Positions 12,401-22,567 of a stretch of 64,000 nt of DNA are shown here, in pieces. A program made the position numbers and the translations under genes. The notes below the pieces were generated by a model that worked only from the letters and a program-made list of their open reading frames with translations, was not told where the DNA came from and ran no database searches. Location of the stretch: assembly GCA_022578605.1 (NCBI GenBank), contig MU394062.1:434001-498000 (forward strand), written 5' to 3'. The stretch is from Camillea tinctor. Its lineage: Eukaryota; Ascomycota; Sordariomycetes; Xylariales; Xylariaceae. Each line of letters opens with the position of its first letter. Positions within the stretch are counted from its first letter, which is position 1.

Positions 12401-13031
12401 ATCTCAGTATGAATTTTTTTTTGAAAAAGAAAAGAAAAGACACGATGAAGACTATCAGGAAGTTAAGTCCGAAAGATATATGTAGTTAATCACGGTCTAC
12501 GCAATAAAATAATCACGAGTCATGCTTTCTGGCCCAACTTTTATTCACTCGTCAAACTCAATATCGCATTGACCGTCGCGTCAGGACATCGCTCCTTTTT
12601 TATCCTACATGACACATTCACCTCAGTCTCTTCAATTACAATCCCATCAAAACCTCCTAATCCATATCCCGAATACCCTATTTTTTTCTCTCCCGAAGCC
12701 CTTTCTCGGCGTCATTACAAAGGGAGCAGCACCCGACCGGCAGGGCGCAAACCTCCGGCGCGGGTGGGGACCTTCGTGCGTTCAGGTCAGAAAATAGCGG
12801 CAAATGACTAAGGTTAAGGGCGCGCCCTTTAATCAAACACCGCAAAGCCCCGGTCCCGGCAGGGTAGGGGGAAAGCCGATCGCTTTATTTGTCGTCGCAC
12901 CGATAATTCCAGCTTCCTTTGCACTACCTAGTCCTCGCATGCTACTATTCATCACCACCGTCACCACCAGGAGAAGGAACTCCAATTTCCCGCATAGGTA
13001 ATACTAGCCAGCCAACACAGTAGCAGCAGCC
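9466..13031. other. Large gene-poor AT-rich gap
   Basis: About 3.5 kb with no supported gene. Scattered short open frames have no motifs. I looked for decayed transposon or tRNA sequence and found nothing I could name. The last 450 bases before 13032 become more GC-rich and probably hold the promoter of the next gene. Confidence 0.5.
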
Positions 13032-14045
13032 ATGGCCACCGCCCCGGAAACGAACCACTCCATCGTAGCGCTAGAATCCTTCTTCTGTCCGGTTCCGGCG
13101 CTGTCCCTGCCGGCGCCTCACACCTACACGTTGCAGGACCACTCGCGCACGTACACCGCCGCCGAGGCCGCGTCACGGATCCGCGACGCCACCATCGTGA
13201 TCAACACTATCTTCCCGCTGACGGCGGAGCTCCTGAGCCCTGAGGCCACGCCGCGGCTGCGGATGATCAGCATCGTGGCGTCGGGCACCGACTGCGTGGA
13301 CCTGGCGGCGTGCCGGGCGCGCGGCATCGTGGTCGCCAACTCGCCGCACTGCAACACGGGCGCCGTTACCGAGCACGCCGCGGCGCTGTACTTCGCCGTG
13401 CGTCGCTCCGTCGTGCGCAGCCACGCGCTGACCCGTCGGGGGGAGTGGACGCGCACGGGCTCGCTGGTGCGCAGCCTCGATGCGCCGGACGGGAAGCCCC
13501 CGCGCACATGCTGTGATGAGGTTGCCGGGATTGTGGGGTACGGCGGGGTCGGCAAGCGGATCGAGGCCATGGTGCGGAGTCTAGGGATGGCGAAGGTGCT
13601 GGTGGCGGGACGCAAGGGCGCTGCGACAGCCCCGGAGGGTCGTGTGCCGTTTGAGACCGTAATACGCGAGAGCACGGTGATTTTCGTGTGCTTACCGCGG
13701 TCGCCCGAGACGCTGAACCTGATTTCGGATGCGGAGTTCGAGATCATGCATCCGCATGCCGTTTTAGTGAATGTGTCGCGGGGCGGTATCGTTGATGAGA
13801 ATGCGCTTGTGGCGGCGCTGCGGAGGAGGACGATCACGGGCGCGGGCACGGACGTGTACCTCGAGGAACCGGCCGGCCCGGAGAACAGCCCCTTGCTGGC
13901 GCCTGATACCGCGGACTTGAATCTCGTGACAACACCACATGTAGCGTGGTGCGCGGAGGACACTGCAGCAAACTACCGTCAAACACTTAAAGAGAATATA
14001 ACTGGTTGGATTACGACGGGGGAGCCTAAATTTCGGGTTGTGTAG
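13032..14045 (+). CDS. D-isomer-specific 2-hydroxyacid dehydrogenase (D-glycerate/hydroxypyruvate reductase-like)
   Basis: Intronless, 337 residues, as expected for this family. The coenzyme motif GYGGVGKRIEAMVRSLG (about residues 169-185) is the GxGxxG Rossmann signature. The catalytic triad is present: R250 in VNVSRGGIVDE, E279 in DVYLEEP and H303 in TPHVAW. The N-terminal catalytic domain contains the typical SIVASGTDCVDLAACRARGI segment (about 80-99). Enzymes of this family interconvert 2-keto and D-2-hydroxy acids with NAD(P)H; glyoxylate, hydroxypyruvate or phenylpyruvate are possible substrates, and sequence alone cannot choose. The gene is very GC-rich compared with its flanks. It converges on the NmrA-like gene, with 164 bp between the stop codons. 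Confidence 0.93.
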   Translation: MATAPETNHSIVALESFFCPVPALSLPAPHTYTLQDHSRTYTAAEAASRIRDATIVINTIFPLTAELLSPEATPRLRMISIVASGTDCVDLAACRARGIVVANSPHCNTGAVTEHAAALYFAVRRSVVRSHALTRRGEWTRTGSLVRSLDAPDGKPPRTCCDEVAGIVGYGGVGKRIEAMVRSLGMAKVLVAGRKGAATAPEGRVPFETVIRESTVIFVCLPRSPETLNLISDAEFEIMHPHAVLVNVSRGGIVDENALVAALRRRTITGAGTDVYLEEPAGPENSPLLAPDTADLNLVTTPHVAWCAEDTAANYRQTLKENITGWITTGEPKFRVV

Positions 14046-14209
14046 ACTAAATGGAGGCCGACGGCGTACTACTTGGTTGATTGATTGATGCATATCATTG
14101 TCAGGCGCAGTAGCTTTATAGAATAGTCAAGGGCATGATGAATAGACGGTCGTGGGTCCAATATAAATATACCACTGTACCTATCTCTCCCCCTTGGCTG
14201 TACAGTAGT

Positions 14210-15314
14210 CTATGGCTTTGTGGCATGGATAGCGTTGGCCCATGATGTGATTTCGTGCTGAACGGACATCTCGACAGTGTCCATCTTGTTCTTCCCCAAA
14301 GCGGCATTGTCAGTTTGGTCATATAATGTGCTGCCCTCGGTCCATATTCTCCGTAGGGTGTAGAGAGTCGCAGTCGGCTTGCCCTCCTTCCATGCCCTCT
14401 GCTCGTGCTCCTTGAGTTCATCCAAGGGCGTGTAGGACACCTCCCACTTGGACTCCATCTGCCGTTCGAATTCGGCGAGAATCTCGTGAGGTGTCGTGGT
14501 GTACGAGTTCACTTTGAGCGCACGGTTATCGCTCGCCTCAGGATTCAGGAGCACTGCGACCAGAAGACGGCCAACACTGTCAAATGTCAGCATGTATGTG
14601 TTATTAGTTGATTTGCATTTCGCTGGTAGGCTTGCTTACTCTGCCATGGTAGTGAGAGAGATCTTCCCGTCACCGTCTCCTAGCAAGGTGGCTTTCATGC
14701 TCACGACATCGAAGGTGCCAGCCTGCGATTCATGCCGTGTGCGTCCAACGTACAAATCGGCAAAGGGACCTGTTACTAGATAGGTGTACCGGAGCCTGGA
14801 AATGGAGGATTTGATGTACGCCCTCACTTGGAGCTTCTTCTGGTGGGGCTTCTCAGTGGCAGACGAAGCATTGTATTCGATGTCTGTGCCGTACTCTGAG
14901 GGAATGAAGCGTGTAATGGTGCTGGAAGACTCAGCCAGGCGGATCAAGTCGACCTGCTTGTCAATGGCGTTGCGACCAACAGCACTCACGACGGTATCAT
15001 AGCCTGTAGTTCCTATTAGCTACAAGTCACATCTAGCCCAAGTAATGATTAACCATACCAGCATAAGCCTTTAAAATCTGTGCATCGTCGTTGATATCAC
15101 CGACGATAACCTCAACCCCATTCTTTTTTAGGGTTTCGATGAAATGGGCCTTAGTGACGACGGTATTCCTTGAGGTGAATATACCGACTCGGTCGAAGTT
15201 GGACTTGGCATTGACGAGAGCGCCGGTGATATATTTACCGATTACACCAGTGGCGCCGAAGACGAGGATCTTCTTGCCCCGTGGAATCGGGCCCGGAACT
15301 ACTGCCGATGCCAT
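14210..15314 (-). CDS. NmrA-like NAD(P)-binding protein (isoflavone-reductase-like)
   Basis: Three exons: 15059-15314, 14640-15003 and 14210-14576, total 328 residues. Intron donors are GTATGG and GTAAGC, and both acceptors are CAG. The joins give [18 protein letters not shown] and [18 protein letters not shown], both typical for this atypical SDR family. The N-terminal GATGVIG motif (residues 20-26) binds the dinucleotide. The middle has [14 protein letters not shown] and a lysine-rich helix region ([14 protein letters not shown]), the position of the proton-relay lysine in phenylcoumaran-benzylic-ether/isoflavone-type reductases. Fungal members are either reductases of aromatic secondary metabolites or redox sensors related to NmrA. 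The catalytic-type layout favours a reductase, but the substrate is not predictable. Confidence 0.92.
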
Positions 15315-16992
15315 GCTGATGATACTACTCCTTATGGGTTGGGGTAGGTTAGGTTATGAGGGGAAGAGGAAGGGGAAAGGAGTGGTTGGAGTGGAGGAGG
15401 AAGAGAAAGAAGAAGATGAAGAAGAGATGGTTACGGTGACGGTGAAATCAGTGAGAAGGAAATACCTAAGCACCTAAACCTAAAACCTTATATAGATACT
15501 GCCTAAAGTATGGATTTATAGCTATCTCAATGGCGGGGTACTCCAAGTACTACCTCCGTATCGGTGTCGTACAATGCTTCATATTTACAAACTACTGTCG
15601 TCACAAGGGCGTTTCCTCGGCTGGATCCGGTATCTTGCATGTTACTACGGAGATATGGCGCAATTTACAGGGCCTAAGGTGAAGTGGCCCTGGGGGGCTA
15701 GTCGGTATTAGATTACTTAGACTTTCAGCTGCCCCGAGGTCAGTTGAAACATAGGGCAGTCAGGGCGCATTAAATGCATTGCGTAGAGCCTCTGGGTTCG
15801 CTGGTTACAGGTACATGGGTAACCATTATAAGCCATTGACCCACTATACCCGGTTGAAAACATGACTTTGCTGTGAAACAAAATATCACTTCCCGTCAAC
15901 ATATTAACCATGTGATTTCAAATACGGATTTGAATGACCACTTACCTAACTACTCTGATATGATTATAGTCACAGCTTAAACAGTGTCTCGTAAATGCAT
16001 TGAAATAATATGTTTTCAACCATCCCAAGTCATCAGGTTAAATAACCAAAAGTTCAAAGCAACAGAATAACAGCGAAAAGCAGTATGCATGTATATCGCC
16101 AACGTCAGTACAACTTGTAATTCTGGAGTCGTGAAATGAAAAAAGCTAGTAGCTGGTGACAACATCCAAATTATTGTATCTAATAATGATTTCATTTTCA
16201 CTTGCTGTCTAGCATGTGACTCTGAACATTATCCAATGCTCGATCAATATCCCTAAACCACATATTGGTGCACGAATAAGTGGTTCTTATTAAACGATAT
16301 CAAACAGGTGGTGCTTGTTTCTTACACCAGAATGGATGCATCGACCGATGTTATATCTATTAAATGACGTGGCGATGTCCCTTAAAGTAGCCCAATAATA
16401 TAGAGACGGCAATGGCGGCGGATATCAACATTCAGAATACCTATCATGAAGCCGTATGGAGGATTTCTGTGGTTGTGGGGTCATACACAGTGATTAGTAT
16501 GCAGCAGAATAAGTATTATGATGTTATAGGGCTATTCGTGGGCCAAGAGTATTGAATACAGATCTTACATGTATCAAAGCCTATAGAGTCGATCTATAGG
16601 CAACCCCTTTTATATGGAGTACAGTGACACCTGGGCCTATCCCTCCCAGCCTGCTATATGCCTCCCACATGCCCCAATAAAGTATATTGAGTTCTTAGAA
16701 ATCATCAATAACATTGTGGTATCGTAGTTAATATTCTTAGTATAGTTGTTAAACATGCACGAGTTTTCTAGTGTAATAAGGGGCAACTGAGTACACAAGA
16801 CGGTTCATCAAGGGCTTGGTCTCATATTAGCTCATAAAATAGCTACAAGGTAGGTATCTAACTTTCTAGGTTTTATCTAGTATACCCTTCTATCGCCAGC
16901 CAGCACTAATTTTTACTTTTACTTTTTTTTTGATTCCCTTTGCATAACGAACCGTCGTTCGTCACATTCCACTGCGACCGCCGTTCTATCGC
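15315..16992. other. Intergenic, nothing recognised
   Basis: The first part is the promoter of the minus-strand NmrA-like gene and contains a purine-rich stretch (about 15360-15430, GGAAGA/GAAGAA runs). The rest is AT-rich without motif-bearing open frames. Confidence 0.5.
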
Positions 16993-17724
16993 TTACAGCG
17001 CAACGCGGGTGTCGCACAGGACCAGGTCTCCGTACACCTTCTTGGTGGTCACGTCCTCGGAGAAGCTCTGCACGTACGAGACGAGGTTGGGCAGGCCCTT
17101 GCGCATCTCGGGGTCGACGAAGAGCTTGAACGGGAGGTACAGCGAGCCAGCGATCATAATGTCAGCGAGGGTGACCTTGTCGCCGACGAGGAACTTCTTG
17201 CCGCCCGCCAGCGCCGTATCGACAGCCTTGAGAGCGCGCTCGAGGTTCGTGATACAGCTGTCGAACCTGGCCTGGTCGGCGGGCATGAACTTCAGCACCG
17301 CCATGCCGAAAGGCGGGATCACATTCGACACGATCTCGCCCTCTGCGAAGCACGACCACTGGTGGATGAGGGCCTGCGTCTTCGCGTCGGCCCCGATCAG
17401 CTGGTCGGCTAGCGGGCCCGACTGCGCGACGTAGCGGGCGATGGCGGCGCTCTCCCAGACGCAGAAGCCGTCGGCGCACTCTAGAGCGGGAACCTTGCCC
17501 AAGGGGAACTTGGCAAGAAACTCTGGTGTCTTGTTCGTCTCGCCCATCTTGAAGTCCTCAACGACAGAAACCTCGAGCCCGTTCAGAGCTGCGGCGAGTT
17601 GGACCTGAATGAAGAGTTAACTCGTTGAATCTATGCTATCTTTATCTTGATCATGTAAGGCAACACATACCCGCAGAACGCGGAAGTTTTCCGGGTAGGT
17701 ATAGATCTTGCCGAAAGGAGCCAT
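16993..17724 (-). CDS. Glutathione S-transferase related to the eEF1B-gamma N-terminal domain
   Basis: Two exons, 17671-17724 and 16993-17604, total 221 residues; the intron has a GTATGT donor and a TTCAG acceptor. The joined N-terminus MAPFGKIYTYPENFRVLR followed by VQLAAALNGLEVSVVEDF is the thioredoxin-like half of the GST domain in translation elongation factor 1B gamma. KFPLGKVPALECADGFCVWESAAIARYVA gives the cis-proline (KVPAL) and the glutathione-binding E-S pair. The C-terminal helical half has FLVGDKVTLADIMIAGSL, the N-capping motif of GST folds. The protein ends after the GST domain and lacks the conserved C-terminal EF1G domain of full-length gamma subunits (about 400 residues). It is therefore probably a stand-alone GST paralogue, perhaps in detoxification or in binding aminoacyl-tRNA synthetase complexes; function is inferred. 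Confidence 0.9.
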
Positions 17725-19971
17725 CTTGGTAATGATGAGATGTGAATGTTGGTGAGGGTATCTAGGTATGGTATGTTGTAGTAAAAAAAGGGGGGGAAGA
17801 AATGAAGTTCACTGCTTTGCTGCGGGGATGTTGCAATTTGAAAGGAGAATGTTGTGATTTAACCTAGTTTGTTCGATAAAACTCAGAAGATAACAACAAC
17901 AAGAGCGATATGCCCGGTCCCTTTATGGTCGCCCATCCAAGTTGAATTAATAAGCATTTCTTCGAATTTCAAGTACACTAAAGTGGGTTTGAAAGCATGA
18001 TCCCACTCTAGCCGTCTTATTCATCACATAATACTTGCTGAGAGGAGCAGGGGAGTGGGCTTAGGTGAAACAACAGACAAGGCAATATGCATGAATATAG
18101 TGTATACACTAGGTTAACCTAGGACTTTTTTTTTACGAAGTAGGTAAGTAAGCTCAAATACATGCGCCGTCGACCCGTCTCGCATAACTTCGGATTGACT
18201 GAAGCAGCCGAGCCGGTAGGCAAAGACCAGCCAGACCTGACGCTTCTCAAACTTCCAAGTCCCGGCTGGGTTTATGTTAGCGGGGTAGACTTATATGCAT
18301 GTAAGTACTTATCTTCTATATAAACAAATCATGATATTTAATATAATATTGTCCTAAATATAGGTTATTTGTTTCTCCATCTCTCTCGATCGTTCGATTT
18401 GTATTAGTTACGGATGTATAGATGCCTAAGGGGGGAGAGGATTGGGTTCCTATAGGTTTACGAGAGCGAACATTGAAGCTAAATACAATACATACCATAC
18501 ATGTGAAACTCTTGAACTGTAGAACTGCAAGTGTGGGGGGTGGGATGTGGGATGTGGGAGGTTTACTCCGTAACATGTACATACACTACATATGGCTCGG
18601 TTCCACTCAATCCACATCAAAACTGCCGCCGAAGACGAGAGAATTCTGAAAAGTGGACGGACTCGCACTATATTCTCCGTCTATGGGCGGAGGATCTTGA
18701 TGTAGATCCGACATCTAGATCTGCGACTACTGACACGAAAATGCAAGGCTAGCACTGTTATGCCATAATCTACCTAGGCGAGGGTTAGGGTACTTAATGT
18801 ACATAGTTTCGAAGCTCGACACACTTATAAACTTGCTCAATGCAGGTGAGATCACGCTCAATACCGTTATGATTTGCAATTTGGTCGTACGCGTGTTTTA
18901 TATATTATTTATAAGCAGATGAGGCTTAAAAATCAATCCGGGGTTTTGATAATCAGGTCAGATTTTGTGTAGGACTTGGTTTCTGGTTTGTAATCATTCA
19001 TGGATTTCCAAGATCCATTGTTGTTCTCTCTTACTGCAATTTCAAGCTGCTACTAGGCTTGGCGCAGATGTTACCCTAGTGTTAATATTAATATATAACC
19101 TACACTGTCAGGTCGGGCTTCTTAACTCCTTAATATTACAATAGTATATTGTCTCAATCAAAGTCTCGTTTTTAAAGAAAGTCAATTTCACGATGCATTT
19201 AAGTGTTCAAGACCCAAAGATATATACAAGGAACAACATCAGAAGAGCTAGCAACAAATAAACTGGAGAAGCACTAGTCATTAGGTAAGAATGCTAAATC
19301 AACCTTGACTAACAACCTAGCTATTCCAAATCAGGTTGCAGAGCGCAACAGAAGCGAATAGAAGATAAGAACTACAGGCAATGAGGTCATTGGAATGTTT
19401 TATAGCGTTATCTAGGTTATAGTCTAACGTTACATCGATAGGCATGAATACAGGTTCATATACGACTTCAATTTACTTGGCATTGGGTTAAACATATACC
19501 TTGACGGCAACAGTTAGAGTCAGGGCAAAGAAGAATACAATTTGGTTTAACTGAATAGAAACTGGAAGAATCTCTTTCCATTGGGCCATTCAAATAGGTG
19601 GAGTATCTGAAGAGTATGCTTCGATATATTTGACGTTATGAAGGAAGCCGGAAACCAAACAAGGGTGCTAAGGGGCAATATCAAATGTATGTATTAAAAT
19701 CTTGGCCTCTGCGTTTACATGATATTCTTTAAAGTGACTTCGTGTTATTTTGAAGAGCTCGGTTCAAATCTCACTTACTCAGAAACACTTATAGTTCATT
19801 TCAGTACAGCGAATAGCAAGAAGAGGTAAGACGGAGTGAAATGTTGAACAAAACCACATTCGAATATTTACCAGTTTTTTAGAATATCAACATTCTGAAA
19901 AGGTACAATGAATCAAATGACAAATCAGATTGTTAAATACATTCGAAGTATTGAACGAAATAGAGACAAGT
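17725..19971. other. Intergenic, AT-rich, nothing recognised
   Basis: About 2.2 kb with only short, motif-free open frames. It includes the promoter of the GST-like gene (17725 onward) and the 3' flank of the xylanase gene. Confidence 0.5.
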
Positions 19972-20821
19972 TTAACCCAGAGTAATAGACGAGCTCCCCT
20001 TACTCGTAGTAGATCCGCTCGTATATCCTTCAGTAGCAAGAATCACTACAGAATTCGGATTAATTAGGTATCTTCCTACAAAACCACTGAAACTCCCAGA
20101 AGTTACTTACTGTAGTCATGGCCTCCCAGTTGCATACCAAGCTTAGCCCATTCGTCGAAATGTTTGCCCGTAGTAATCGTCCCTCCGACCTGCTGGTCGG
20201 TGCGGATGGACCAGTACTGCTGAAAGGTCGCCGTGCCGACGATGGAAGGCTTGTTAACGCGGGTGCTGGTGTACACCTGATATGTGCCCTCGTCGATGGT
20301 GAAGTTCCCTTTCTCGGTCCACGGCTCGTTAGGCAGGAGATCGCCGTGCGCGTCCATGATGTAGTATTCGATCAGCGGGTTCCTGGTCCAGCCGTATACG
20401 GCGAGGTAGCTGGGGCCCTCGGGCGTGTATTCGCCCGAGTACGTGACTGCTCTAGTGTAGGGACTCTTGTCAGTACATACTTTTCTCCGTATATAGCATC
20501 TCTATCTATCTATTCTCTTAACTGAAGGAATGGCGTTATTACTGACCTGTTACCCCCAGGACTCCATCCCTTTCCACATACAAAGCCGCTAGAACCACTG
20601 CTGCTTTGCCAGTCTACGCTATACGAGCCCCCGCCGCCATTGTTACACCTAAAGGTGCCGCCGCCCTCCGACCAGGAGGACCAGAAATAGCCCCCTTGAC
20701 GGGCGTGGATCGTATTATTATGCCCGTGGAGAAAATCACCGAGTTGTGGGAAGAGCCCGGCGGGTGCGGCAAAGACCCCTGGGATCAGGGCGATGGCCGT
20801 GAGAGCAAACGATGACAACAT
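19972..20821 (-). CDS. Secreted GH11 endo-beta-1,4-xylanase
   Basis: Three exons: 20547-20821, 20111-20451 and 19972-20045, total 229 residues. Introns have GTCAGT and GTAAGT donors and TAG acceptors. The third exon is tiny, but it restores the C-terminal strand MILATEGYTSG and the typical tail KGSSSITLG. Glycoside hydrolase family 11 enzymes cut internal xylan bonds with retention. Both catalytic glutamates are present: the nucleophile E120 in RNPLIEYYIM and the acid/base E211 in ATEGYTSG. The beta-jelly-roll opening GGYFWSSWSEGGGTF and GGKGW-like GKGWSPGGNRAVTYSGEY match the family. A signal peptide (MLSSFALTAIALIPGVFA) is followed by a short propeptide ending in HAR, a likely Kex2-type cleavage just before QGGYFW. 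There is no carbohydrate-binding module. The upstream region carries a candidate XlnR/Xyr1 site. Confidence 0.96.
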
Positions 20822-20883
20822 GGTGGCTGATACGACGTGCTTAGCGACCCGGGCAAACCGTCCCTTATCGGGACAGTAAGCTT

Positions 20884-20892
20884 CTATTTATA
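20884..20892 (-). promoter_or_regulatory. Putative TATA box of the xylanase gene
   Basis: The minus strand reads TATAAATAG, 62 bases upstream of the start codon at 20821. Position and sequence fit a fungal TATA element; assignment is by motif only. Confidence 0.5.
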
Positions 20893-20957
20893 TGATATCC
20901 ATCATGTGGAAATTTGAAGTGTCCAGGTTTTCCTCGTGCCCTTGCACGAGATTGTCG

Positions 20958-20964
20958 TTTAGCC
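20958..20964 (-). promoter_or_regulatory. Candidate XlnR/Xyr1 binding site
   Basis: The minus strand reads GGCTAAA, an exact match to the site bound by the xylanase activator XlnR/Xyr1, 137 bases upstream of the GH11 start codon. The gene context makes this more credible than a chance 7-mer. Xylose-dependent induction is inference. Confidence 0.5.
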
Positions 20965-21030
20965 TGAAAGCATCGTGAGCTGTTCAGGGTGAGTTTCGGA
21001 TAAGGCTATTTGACTAAATTGATTGCGACT

Positions 21031-21036
21031 CCCCGC
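21031..21036 (-). promoter_or_regulatory. Candidate CreA/Cre1 repressor site
   Basis: The minus strand reads GCGGGG, fitting the carbon-catabolite repressor consensus SYGGRG, 210 bases upstream of the xylanase start. Single copies of this short degenerate motif are common by chance. Confidence 0.3.
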
Positions 21037-22567
21037 ATGATGACGGCCAATTGGAAATATGTCCCAGAAGCTTGGTATAAAAAATCCAGTTCATGATCTA
21101 CTTGCAGCCCTCCTGTTAATCTGGGGTCGGTTACTGGGTCTGGCCCCGGACAATCGGAAGGATATAGGCGGCAGCGTTCTAGACTTGATAGATCCTGATA
21201 TATTATCATATTCTAATGAATTTAGTAGTTTGGATCCATTCCGAGCCCAAAGTGTGGTGTCCAAACCTATTATATCAATTTGAAAAAGGTGAGAAGAATA
21301 TCCTCCCCACGACTTTCTATTCATAATCTGCGGTAAGGGGGGTTAAAGAACGAAGTATTCTCAAACTACACATATCAAATATCTAAGCTTTATATGTTCA
21401 AATATTTACCCAAATGGAAGGCAAAGATGGTCTGAGCACCTGTATGGCGGTCTTTTCGTGGCCTAGGTGTACGGCGCGGCGCGGCCAGCTACAACTGGGA
21501 CTCGGATAAGCTAAGAATATAATAAGCCTATTCAAGGCCTAGCTATGTAGACCATGGCTAGGACTAATTGAAAGGGGGGTTTTTTTTTAATAAAATACCT
21601 GGGTAGATGAGTTACATATATGTTTATTTTAGATGCCAATCACGTAACCTCATCATATTTATTATATAAGAAACTGTTAAATTTTAATATAATAGGAAAC
21701 AAATCATTATAAAATGCCTAGTTTCATGATCATCATCTACTTACCTGTAGGTAATTTAAAGACAAGCACCCTCACCTCTCTTTTTTATCTCTCTGGATCT
21801 CATCAGTTGAGAACCACTTATGTAATTCCAACAAGTACTCGTCAAACTTCTTTGCCTCGTTTATTTCGATTATCTCTTTTTTCTGTGGTTTATAAAATTA
21901 TTCTTATAAAATTATTGTACTAGGTATTGGACTAGAGATAAGAGAGACCCCGTACCCTCAGCTGTATGGGGTTGGGTTGTGAGGGAGTAGGGACTATGGT
22001 CCCTAGTCTACGACACCTAACCATCATACTGTTTATTTGTAAAGAAGCCATGTAGATAGAAACTAAGTAAAGGAATGTATTGATCTCTGTAATACTAATG
22101 CCGAAATGGCATGAAAAGGAGAACTATCGCTAACTTGGAAAGCAACACTATATATATACATGGAGTTGTGATACCTGGTTCCCTTAACCCCCCACAACAA
22201 TACAAAACTCAAAAGGTGTTTTGTTAACTTAAAAAAATCAAGCAAATAAGAGAATAGAGTTGGTAATATCGATAGCATCAGGTACAGGGAAGGGGGGGAT
22301 AAAATCTAAATTGTGGATAGAGCATATAGTCTTATTACGGAGTACAAAGTACAGATATCCATATATTTTCTTCAATTATAGAATATTATTAACGCACACA
22401 TGTGATTGGGATGTATCCCATAACCTGTATGTAAGATAGAGAGCACACTGTCCTCGAGAACCAGTACTTAGAATGAAAGGGGTAGTAAGGTGCCGTTGTT
22501 GTGAAAACAGGGGAGCTTCCAAGCATATTGTTACGTAGATGCGGACAATGTACACACTTCGTCATCA

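Larger units (their letters stand above)
20822..22567. other. Intergenic: xylanase promoter, then an AT-rich spacer
   Basis: The first 250 bases hold the xylanase promoter motifs listed separately. From about 21300 to 22567 the sequence is AT-rich, with a T-run near 21580 and no coding signal that I can support. Confidence 0.5.

Noticed and set aside
13124..13963. Long open frame antisense to the D-2-hydroxyacid dehydrogenase
   Set aside because: It is a shadow of a GC-rich gene whose sense frame has all catalytic motifs.
19740..19800. T-loop-like GGTTCAAATC suggesting a tRNA
   Set aside because: No matching acceptor stem, D-arm or anticodon arm around it.
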